Part shown: in pieces, positions 20,842-28,836 of the stretch
How the letters are laid out: every line of letters begins with the position of its first letter
Numbering within the stretch: position 1 is the stretch's first letter
From: Saccoglossus kowalevskii
Taxonomy: Eukaryota; Hemichordata; Enteropneusta; Harrimaniidae
Reading direction: 5' to 3'
DNA length: 28,836 bases
Assembly: GCF_000003605.2 (NCBI RefSeq)
Contig: NW_003113968.1
Location: 173,755 to 202,590 of the forward strand
The notes under the pieces: model-generated
Seen by the model: only the letters and a program-made list of their open reading frames with translations
The model's database searches: none
What the model was told of the DNA's origin: nothing
Made by a program: the position numbers and the translations under genes

Positions 20842-21708
20842 ATGCAAACACGAACAATGAAGTACCACTGCAGTTGTGGGAAGAGTTTTAACAACTTGGA
20901 ATATCTTGAGCTGCACATGAAAACCCACACTGGTGAAGGGCTTTTCTCCTGCCAGCAATGTGGTAAAGTTTTTACCTGCAGAGAGGGACTAGACATGCAC
21001 ATATGTAGGAGCGTCCCGATGTTACTTCCGTCGGCAAAGTACGGGACAATTCATGTGATGAGTCCGTCAAGACTAGACAATGATGTTGACGATGACGATA
21101 ATGATTATTATGACAGTTTTCTTCGAGCACAGATAAAAGTAAAACGGCGAGCTTATCAATGCGAGTTCTGCGAGGATGAGTTTGAAACTGAGAACTATTT
21201 AGATCTGCATCTGAGAACTCACACTGGGGAAGGGATATTCCCGTGTGAGGAGTGCGGCTTATTGTTCACAGACGAAAGTGGGTTAAAAACGCATCGCCAC
21301 CGATGGACAAAAGTCTCCTGCCACCTCTGTGACAAGACCTTCTCTCAAATGAGTTTCCTTGATATCCATTTGCGTGAGCATCTTGAATTTACCGGGAAGT
21401 TACTTAACTGCAATTTGTGCGATAAAACTTTTCTACAGGTCGGTGCTCTGCAGACACATATGAGAACTCATCCACCAGTTATGCCGTACCATTGTTTAAT
21501 GTGTGGACAGAAATTCTCGTTGGAGTCTCGGTTTTCAGCTCACGTAATGATGCACCGTGGTGAGAAGGATTGGCAGGATTACAAACGTGCTCATTGTATC
21601 AAGGAAACAGTCGTCTCTTTTTACCGTACTTGTACATTAGAAAGAATCGGTAAAAATATCTCTCTACGAAACGGGGAAGAGAAATTCCGTGTCAACCTCA
21701 ATGTATAG
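20842..21708 (+). CDS. C2H2 zinc-finger protein, 288 residues
   Basis: A single intact exon with ATG at 20842 (A at -3, TGA two codons upstream in frame) and TAG at 21706. Four canonical C-x2-C-x12-H-x3-H fingers lie at residues 107-127, 160-180, 190-210 and 218-238. Three degenerate modules are also present. Finger 1 (10-29) has C-x1-C spacing (HCSCGKSF). Finger 2 (37-53) ends HICRS without a second His at the usual place. Finger 4 (135-153) has H-x1-H. Linkers after fingers 1 and 3 are HTGEG instead of HTGEKP. An acidic spacer (DNDVDDDDNDYYDS, 79-92) separates fingers 2 and 3. Residues 239-288 form a basic tail with no known domain; no KRAB, BTB or SET domain is present. A nuclear DNA- or RNA-binding protein is likely; target unknown. 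The first exon probably lies at or before 18274. This is the only intact gene in the window. Confidence 0.88.
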   Translation: MQTRTMKYHCSCGKSFNNLEYLELHMKTHTGEGLFSCQQCGKVFTCREGLDMHICRSVPMLLPSAKYGTIHVMSPSRLDNDVDDDDNDYYDSFLRAQIKVKRRAYQCEFCEDEFETENYLDLHLRTHTGEGIFPCEECGLLFTDESGLKTHRHRWTKVSCHLCDKTFSQMSFLDIHLREHLEFTGKLLNCNLCDKTFLQVGALQTHMRTHPPVMPYHCLMCGQKFSLESRFSAHVMMHRGEKDWQDYKRAHCIKETVVSFYRTCTLERIGKNISLRNGEEKFRVNLNV

Positions 21709-21728
21709 ATTTAGTCCTTAATCAATTG

Positions 21729-21923
21729 AAGTTAGTTTCAAATTCAGCCTCAGATCTGGATTCTAGTCTCATTGTGAATCAAGTGAAGTTAGTGTCAGAT
21801 TCAGCGTCAGATCTGTATTCTAATCACATTGTGAATCAATTGAAGTTAGTCTCAGATTCAGCCTCAGATCTGGATTCTAGTCACATTGTGAATCAATGGA
21901 AGTTAGCCTCCGATTTGGATTCT
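21729..21923 (+). repeat. 57-bp tandem repeat, 3.4 copies, just after the zinc-finger stop
   Basis: Units begin at 21729, 21786 and 21843, plus a partial unit at 21900. Each contains AGTTAGTCTCAGATTCAGCC then TCAGATCTGGATTCTAGTCA. 57 bp is 19 codons, so a frame shifted from that of the zinc finger stays open and reads KLVSDSASDLDSSHIVNQL-like units. It is probably 3'UTR, but coding by alternative splicing cannot be excluded. Confidence 0.85.
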
Positions 21924-21942
21924 ATATGTACCGTAGTCTCTC

Positions 21943-21959
21943 ATATATATATATATATA
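21943..21959. repeat. (AT)n microsatellite
   Basis: A short run of alternating AT, directly after the 57-bp repeat and before ACACATGTATG. Confidence 0.85.
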
Positions 21960-21962
21960 CAC

Positions 21963-22761
21963 ATGTATGTGACCCCTAAAGGTCATGGGGGTATCAATGA
22001 CAATTTCTGAAATATTTTTTTTCCTAAATGCAAGCAGTTCAGTGTCATTGAAGTTTAACAACAGTTGTAACATAACATAACATAACAAGATGTGTGACCT
22101 TCGCAGTCGTACATAAAAATCATTAACCTTTTCACCACTAGTTCCATCTTTTTATCACAAATTCACAAAATAGTCCTGTTTATATGTCTGCACTTTCCGT
22201 CAGAAGATTCGGACAAAAATATCCAAAATTTTTCAGTAAAAACTGAAATTGACTCAAATTTTGTCTGTTGGCTCCAAATTTAGGGTTGATTTTCAGAATT
22301 ATTGGACAATAAGGAAAAAGTGCAGAAAGATTTGGGCAAAAAATTCTGGTACTGCAGCAAAGAATAAGTTGAAATTATTGACGGTGGTGATATTCACTTC
22401 AATTTTATGGTTAAGCCCACTGCATACCGCCCTCAACGACCTGATGCAAATGTAATATTGAGTTATGGCAATCACATGATTTTGCTACAATTACTACATG
22501 CATGTTGCGTCACATCGTAGAGGGCGGTGTGTCACAGGAGGCTTAAATTCACTGGGAATGTACTTTACCAGTTCCCACTTTTCATCACATTTATGTGGGA
22601 AATTTTGTGTCCAAATTTTTAGGTATTGTATGTTGACAAAATTTATAGATTATAACTGGTGTTTTAATAACATTATAACTTTTGAGAATAGGATGCTAGA
22701 ATGTAGGCCTGGCTTAAGGTCAAAGGTCATTATTTATATTTGTACTTGATTTATATATGTA
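21963..22761. other. Region downstream of the zinc-finger gene, no second gene
   Basis: AT-rich, with short chance frames only. No convincing AATAAA was placed for the zinc-finger transcript. Confidence 0.35.
22717..22729 (+). promoter_or_regulatory. Perfect DR1 nuclear-receptor-type site
   Basis: AGGTCA-A-AGGTCA is a perfect direct repeat with one spacer base, the consensus for RXR, HNF4 or COUP-TF dimers. The same 13-mer occurs inside LINE coding at 14066-14078, so chance must be considered. Site identity only; no evidence of function. Confidence 0.3.
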
Positions 22762-22953
22762 ATGTAGAATATTTTCTCTTGGAATTTATTTTCGCTGAAG
22801 GGGTGATTCAGTGGAAATAAAATCTAGTGAATAAACCCTTTTTTCCATATTTTACATTCAACACGTCAAAAATCAGTGAATATAAATTCCATACAAAAAA
22901 ACAAAAAGTCTTTTCAGTGAAAATTAATTCCAGCTAAAGTAAAATATTTTAGC
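22762..22953. mobile_element. MITE-A copy 3, left border of the 15-bp array
   Basis: It begins TGTAGAATATTTTCTCTTGG and ends CTAAAGTAAAATATTTTA, with the same internal phrases as copy 1 (GATTCAGTGGAAATAAAATC, ACGTCAAAAATCAGTGAA, CTTTTCAGTGAAAATTAATT). Terminal bases have decayed. It lies about 20 bp from the first unit of the array. Confidence 0.75.
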
Positions 22954-22971
22954 CATTTGTTATATATCTAT

Positions 22972-25322
22972 GTTGCATACCAATGATTTGCATATCCACA
23001 ATTTGCATACCCACCATTTGCATATCCACAATTTGCATACCCATGATTTGCATACTCATGATTTGCATACCCATGATTTGCCTATCCATGATTTGCCTAT
23101 CCGTGATTTGCAAACTCATGATTTGCATACCCATGATTTGCATACCCATGATTTGCATACCCATGATTTGCATACCCATGATTTGCATACCCATGATTTA
23201 CATACCCATGATTTGTATACCCATGATTTGCATACCCATGATTTGCCTATCCATGATTTGCCTATCCATGATTTGCCTACCCATGATTTGCAAACTTATG
23301 ATTTGCATACCAATGATTTGCAAACTCATGATTTGCATACCCATGATTGGCAAACTTATGATTTGCATACCCATGATTTGCAAACTTATGTTTTGCATAC
23401 TCACGATTTGCCTATTCATGATTTGCCTATCCATGATTTGCATACTCGCGATTTGCATACCCATTATTTGCATACTCACAATTTGCCTGTCCATGATTTG
23501 CCTACCCATGATTTGCATACCCATGATTTGCCTATCCATGATTTGCCTATCCATGATTTGCCTATCCATGATTTGCCTATCCATGATTTGCATACCCATG
23601 ATTTGCAAACTCAAGATTTGCCTATTCTTGATTTGCCTATCCATGATTAGCATACCCATGATTTGCCTATCCATGATTTGCCTATCCATGATTTGCCTAT
23701 CCATGATTAGCATACCCATGATTTGCATACTCATGATTTGCCTATTCTTGATTTACCTATCCATGATTAGCATACCCATGATTTGCATACTCATGATTTG
23801 CCTATTCATGATTTGCCTATCCATGATTTGCATACCCATGATTTGCATACTCATGATTTGCCTATTCATGATTTGCCTATCCATGATTAGCATACCCATG
23901 ATTTGCATACCCATGATTTGCCTATCCATGATTTGCCTATCCATGATTTGCCTATCCATGATTTGCCTATCCATGATTTGCATACCCATGATTTGCAAAC
24001 TCAAGATTTGCATACCCATGATTTGCATACTCATGATTTGCATACCCATGATTTGCCTATCCATGATTTGCCTATCCATGATTTGCCTATCCATGATTTG
24101 CCTATCCATGATTTGCCTATCCATGATTTGCATACCCATGATTTGCAAACTCAAGATTTGCCTATTCATGATTTGCCTATCCATGATTTGCATACCCACC
24201 CATGATTTGCATACTCGCGATTTGTATACCCATGATTTGCATACTCATGATTTGCCTATCCATGATTTGCATATCCATGATTTGCATACCCATGATTTGC
24301 ATATCTATGATTTGCATACTCACGATTTGCCTATCCATGATTTGCATACTCACGATTTGCCTATCCGTGATTTGCATACCCATGATTTACATACTCATGA
24401 TTTGCCTATCCATGATTTGCATACCCATGATTTGCATACTCATGATTTGCATACCCATGATTTGCAAACTCATGATTTGCATACCCATGATTTGCAAACT
24501 CATGATTTGCATACCCATGATTTGCCTATCCATGATTTGCATTTGCAAACTCACGATTTGCATACTCATGATTTGCCTATTCATGATTTGCCTATTCATG
24601 ATTTGCCTATCCATGATTAGCATACCCATGATTTGCATACCCATGATTTGCATACTCATGATTTGCCTATTCTTGATTTACCTATCCATGATTAGCATAC
24701 CCATGATTTGCATACTCACGATTTGCCTATTCATGATTTGCCTATTCATGATTTGCCTATCCATGATTTGCATACCCACTCATGATTTGCATACTCGCGA
24801 TTTGTATACCCATGATTTGCATACTCACGATTTGCCTATCCATGATTTTCATACCCATGATTTGCATACCTATGATTTGCATACTCACGATTTGCCTATC
24901 CATGATTTGCATACTCACGATTTGCCTATCCATGATTTGCATACCCACGATTTGCCTATCCATGATTTGCATACCCATGATTTGCATACTCATGATTTGC
25001 ATACTCATGATTTGCATACCCATGATTTGCATACCCATGATTTGCCTATCCATGATTTGCATACCCATGATTTGTATACCCATGTTTTGCATACTCACGA
25101 TTTGCATACCCACGATTTGCATGCCCATGAGTTGCATACCCACGATTTGCATATCCATGATTTGCATACTCATGATTTGCCTATCCATGATTTGCATAGC
25201 CATGATTTGCATGCCCATGATTTGCATACTCACGATTTGCATATCCATGATTTGCATACTTGCAATTTGCATATCTACAATTTGCATACCCACAATTTGC
25301 ATATCCACAACAATTTGCATCA
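22972..25322. repeat. Minisatellite, 15-bp unit, about 156 copies, carrying POU octamers
   Basis: The basic unit is CCATGATTTGCATAC. Main variants replace GCATACC with GCCTATC, GCAAACT or GCATACT. The common form contains ATTTGCAT, the reverse of the POU/Oct octamer ATGCAAAT; I counted about 75 perfect copies by eye. Because 15 is a multiple of 3, long frames stay open (HTHDL and MICIP repeats on plus, GMQIM on minus). These are repeat artefacts, without splice or start context. Higher-order blocks exist: a variant with ACTCGCGATTTGTATAC and an irregular longer unit recurs at 24211 and 24791 (580 bp apart). Another (CTATTCTTGATTTACC) recurs about 925 bp apart. The first and last units share the diverged form CCACAATTTGCATA. 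Confidence 0.97.
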
Positions 25323-25450
25323 AATTACTTTGAAGCGTCGGTGTCATAGAACAAATTCAAATGTTCATTGGATACATTGCATAGAGGCACCAATCAAAAA
25401 TGATGTGGAAAGCGTTGTCTTCTGTTTGTTTGTTTTAAATTAGGCTGTTT

Positions 25451-25647
25451 AGTTAATACTTTATTTTCACTTGGAATTAATTTTTGCTGAAGGAATGATT
25501 CAGTAAAAATAAGATCCAGCAAATTTTTTCCTATATTTTACATTCATCATTTTACTCATCAAAAATCAATGCAAATAAATTCCATAAAAAACACCCAAAA
25601 GTCTTTGCAGTGAAAATTAATTCCAGCTAAAATAAAGTATTTTACAG
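25451..25647. mobile_element. MITE-A copy 4, right border of the 15-bp array
   Basis: It contains AATACTTTATTTTCACTTGG, GATTCAGTAAAAATAAGATC and AGTGAAAATTAATTCCAGCT and ends AAGTATTTTACAG|TA. The right end is intact; the left CTGTA is eroded (CTGTTTAGTTAATAC). Same orientation as copy 3, about 2.69 kb away. Confidence 0.78.
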
Positions 25648-25650
25648 TAG

Positions 25651-27900
25651 TTATAATTGGTTCTTTTTAAAACAGTAGTGCTAGTTATTAGTGGATTAGT
25701 TTTGACAAAAATTGCTTCCAATTGGCTGGCCTGAATTGGGAGAGTTACACGCAACCAATAGTGATCACTGTCGTGTTTTTTTGAGAGCCTGTTGGTAAAG
25801 AGAAGCATTATGGGTAGGCAAAATGTATCACTTATTGTCACTGTTGATCTGTGAGTAGCCATTTTGAATATTGCTAAAGTTAGTTCATATTTGTACTTGT
25901 ATTTGAAAAATAGCTGTAATTTTTCAGAATATATTTTATTGTTATTTATTGTACTGCTCATCTTAAAAGTATGTAACTGAAGTAAGTTAAACTGAAATGT
26001 GTGTCTCATTATTTCTCATTTTTTTATTGAGAAATGTTTTTTATTTCTACATAGCCATCAGAATTTTTTCATTTTGCCACCAATTGTACTTCTGGGCAAT
26101 ATAAGAATATTGACCTGAAAAAACTTGGGGGGTCATCAGCCTAATTTTCGAGAAAATGATGGTTGTATTTTAGTGGATAGTGACCATTTTGTCAGTATTA
26201 TAATGCTTTTTACCATAGATTCCTATTGCACAGATATTATGCCATATCTCAAATATTAGGCTGAAAAAATTATATATTATGAATAATATGGTACTTTTTG
26301 TTGTCCATAATTGTTTCAAAATCTGGGTTTTAAAAACAGTCAAAAAATGTTACTTTTTTTTAACATTGTGTTCTGTGAAATTGTTCTAAAAATAGTCAAT
26401 TTTGAAAAATATTAAGACAAATTTCCCAAAATATGTCACTGTAAACACAAAAGAATGCTATTTCATGATACCATGGAATAGCAGCTCTATAATTGTACAT
26501 AATAAAACAATGAATATTATTATTATTATTATATTATTAAATTATGATTAGACTTCTTCTTTAAACTCCTCTTAATTGTTGAATAAACTGACTGAATAAA
26601 TGAATACTGAACCATATGTTTCAGATTTTAATTTCTCATGATGGATCAATTTGCAAGAAATTCAGCCTTTGATCTATTTAAATAGGGGTTAAAATTTTAT
26701 TATTTGTTTGTTTCAAAATTGGATGCAATCATCAACTTTGTGTCTATCTTTTTTTTTGTGACAAAATTAAAGAAAAACAACTGTACTCTAATGAGGCTGA
26801 AACATTTAACAGCTAGCAAATTCTGAAGAACTGAATCTGTGGGGAAAAAAATCATAAACTACACTGTGACAATTACAGCATGCTAAAATCTGCTACTAGA
26901 AAAACAGTTTCTGTTTTTCCAAATCAATTTTTAATTTCTTTTTTTTTTCATAATAAAATTAAATATTTTTTTCATATTTTTTGAAATTATGACAGATAAA
27001 TATATAATTTAATATAATTTTATGTGATTTGTGTGAGAACCAGATACAAATCTGAATAAATCAAGATTCAAATTTTTTTTTATTTTATTTTTTTATTTAT
27101 TTTTAAGGTATAGATGCAGATTCACATTCACTGGCACTTGCAGAGATTTTTTTTTAATTCAAACAAATTATTTTAATGTATATGGAACCAGGGCACGCAT
27201 ATGTAATTAAAAGTCCTAAAAGGTTGTTTACGTTGCTTTGTGATTGACAAGTCACTGCCACAGGCTGTAATCAATTTGGCAAAGTTTGGTCAAGCTATCA
27301 TTCCCACATATACAGTGGATGTACAAGACGTAAAGTATTATTATACATCTTTTCCTTCCAAGGATACATCATGGGGAATGCCAAAATCCAAAAAGTTTAG
27401 AACAGAATCAGCGAACTTCTTTGTATGGTATCTAGTCAAATCCTGGTGGCAGCCATGTTTGTTTTTATTATTAGAGGACGCTTACTCGTGTATTCATTCC
27501 ATATTTGGAATATGGTAGTATGAAAATACCCCGTAAAATACCGCAAAATTACGGCACACTGTAACTTATGGTGTTACAGTGACAGATGTAGAAGAAGTGT
27601 TGTTATTAATTTGTGTTTACTTTATTTTTATTTTTACCTTATTTTATTTCAATTTATTATTTATTTGCTGGCGGTTTTTAAAAAGTTTACCGAATCAGTA
27701 TGTAACGAAAAACCTAAAAAAAAATATACAAAATAATTTTAAAAAATAGTAAAAGTAAAATAAATATATAAAATACACTGTATTTATTTGTTAAAAAAAT
27801 TGTAAACTAGACACTTAGGTAAAAAAAAAGAATCAAAATATATATTTTTTTTATATTATTGGTATGTCATCTCCACGGCCTGAAAAAAACAGCGGTGAAT
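25651..27900. other. AT-rich stretch, no gene recognised
   Basis: Long A and T runs, especially 26930-27140 and 27590-27860, and an (ATT)n run near 26515-26546. Frames at 26009-25617 (minus) and 27240-27518 (plus, opening at GTG) have no recognisable domain. Confidence 0.45.
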
Positions 27901-27948
27901 GTTAGAGCGCCATCTAGCGACTGTTGACTGTTTGACCTCAGACTGTTG

Positions 27949-28107
27949 ATGGCGTCTGGTACAAATATGCGAAAAGATAAACATCAAATTCAACGACTGA
28001 CATTGATGGAGGTTCGTGGTTCGTTTTTCACGATTGGTGCGTCTCGCAGTGATATTAGTGATGTCTGGTGCTGGTTAATATTACACTGGCGGATTTAAAA
28101 ATATAAG
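27949..28107 (+). CDS. Candidate first exon with a 49-codon frame
   Basis: A segment with higher GC and CpG follows a long AT-rich stretch. ATG at 27949 (G at +4) opens 49 codons starting MASGTNMRKDKHQ and closing at TAA 28096. A strong donor AAG|GTATGT lies at 28108. Upstream is the motif AGCGCCATCTAG (27906-27917), CTCF-core-like in reverse. The combination fits a promoter-proximal exon, coding or untranslated, of a gene running out of the window. No protein family is recognised. Confidence 0.2.
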
Positions 28108-28836
28108 GTATGTGTCTGGTTTGTCTGTTTGCCAGTTTAGCGATGACACAGATGCATATATCCCGTGCATTTTTAACCGTTTTCACTTTTACCGGTGTCG
28201 GTGACCCCAGACTTAACTTTTTCAGCACCGATGCAAATTTATTGAGATTTATTTTTCAATCAGTGGAAACCCCTACTATGGTATTACGAACCCATCATAA
28301 TAGTGAACATATAATTTGTTGTTAGGTTGTTACTGATACCTAAATAATCTAAATGTAAAATGCACAAACCAACTGAAAAACGCGTCTGGGGACTACGTAC
28401 ATTCTCGATCGCGGGCATCCGGGTAACGTACGACGAACACCCAAACAACAAGTCAATGCTAATCTCACCGAAATCACGTTCGTTTCAGTCCACAGCATTC
28501 CTAAATGATGTAAACTTTAAACATCTGTGTCCTCATTTAAAGTTTCAATGTTCAAAGTTAACGCAGAGTAAAGAAAAATAACTACTCGTGTTTCACTCAC
28601 GATTGGAACTCGTTTTTTTTTCTTCTGGTCGTTGATCTCCATTTTCAAGAAAAAAAAAAAAACTTACAGTATGTAGCAACGCATTTTATTCATATATTTT
28701 TTTTTTTGGATAGTTTTGAACTGAATCAGTGAATGGACCTAATTTGTTATTGGCAGGCTATAGCCCTGAGTACAGTGCTGTGTGTACGGGGACGCGTTCG
28801 GTTGATAAGATGTCCGTCCCCACCACATATGATAGA
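28108..28836. other. No supported gene; possible intron
   Basis: A 73-codon plus-strand frame (28360-28581, ATG start, CpG-rich first half) has no recognised domain or splice context. A T-run (about 28611-28621) and an A-run (about 28650-28662) face each other and could fold back. Confidence 0.35.

Noticed and set aside
22970-25443. Very long frames (up to 545 codons) in the 15-bp array on both strands
   Set aside because: They exist only because 15 is a multiple of 3. Repeats read as HTHDL, MICIP or GMQIM, depending on frame, with no splice, promoter or tail context.
27240-27518. 92-codon frame
   Set aside because: It opens with GTG rather than ATG and has no recognised domain or clear splice sites, so I cannot support it as a gene.
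28360-28581. 73-codon frame with ATG
   Set aside because: No domain, no homology that I recognise and no splice context. It remains possible but unsupported.
1-28836. tRNA, rRNA or other structured RNA genes
   Set aside because: No GGTTCGANTCC-type B box with an acceptor stem was found; the only TTCGAAT word lies in MITE-B.

Overview
This looks like AT-rich nuclear DNA of an animal, most likely a marine invertebrate. The signs are exons bounded by consensus GT/AG splice sites, a C2H2 zinc-finger gene, a decayed MFS gene of the TMEM180/MFSD13A type, a Tx1/L1-like LINE, several MITE families and large minisatellites. There is no bacterial or organellar gene organisation. The phylum cannot be fixed from the sequence alone. 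All repeat-family names used here (MITE-A, -B, -C) are local labels.

Left part (1-9.5 kb): mostly intergenic DNA with a MITE-A copy (998-1201), a MITE-C copy with a clean 5-bp target duplication (2145-2347), and two adjacent minisatellites (32-bp unit, about 3129-4020; 25-bp G/T-rich unit, about 4098-4811). A minus-strand candidate first coding exon with three N-glycosylation sequons and a strong donor lies at 4911-5043.

Centre (9.5-17.9 kb): one long exon of an MFSD13A-like transporter (9575-10566) keeps its splice acceptor and donor. It carries two frameshifts, two stops and a 96-bp in-frame insertion between 10-bp direct repeats. It is followed by MITE-A-like and other dispersed repeats, an LTR-like segment (12568-13083) and a 127-bp direct duplication. 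A 5'-truncated Tx1/L1-like LINE (about 13850-17830) is itself interrupted by a 954-bp foldback element and a 129-bp MITE-B.

Right part (17.9-25.7 kb): the only apparently intact gene is a C2H2 zinc-finger protein of 288 residues (20842-21708). It probably has a non-coding first exon ending at 18274 (with an 8-codon uORF) and a 2.3-kb intron holding other repeat remnants. The coding exon is flanked by a 37-bp repeat in its 5'UTR and a 57-bp (19-codon) repeat just after the stop. Beyond these lies a 2.35-kb array of a 15-bp unit containing about 75 perfect copies of the POU/Oct octamer ATTTGCAT (hand count), and this array sits between two MITE-A copies.

The last 3 kb are A/T-rich and nearly featureless apart from a possible first exon near 27949-28107. 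The genes do not form a pathway; the main story is one regulatory-type gene embedded in nested mobile elements and tandem arrays.
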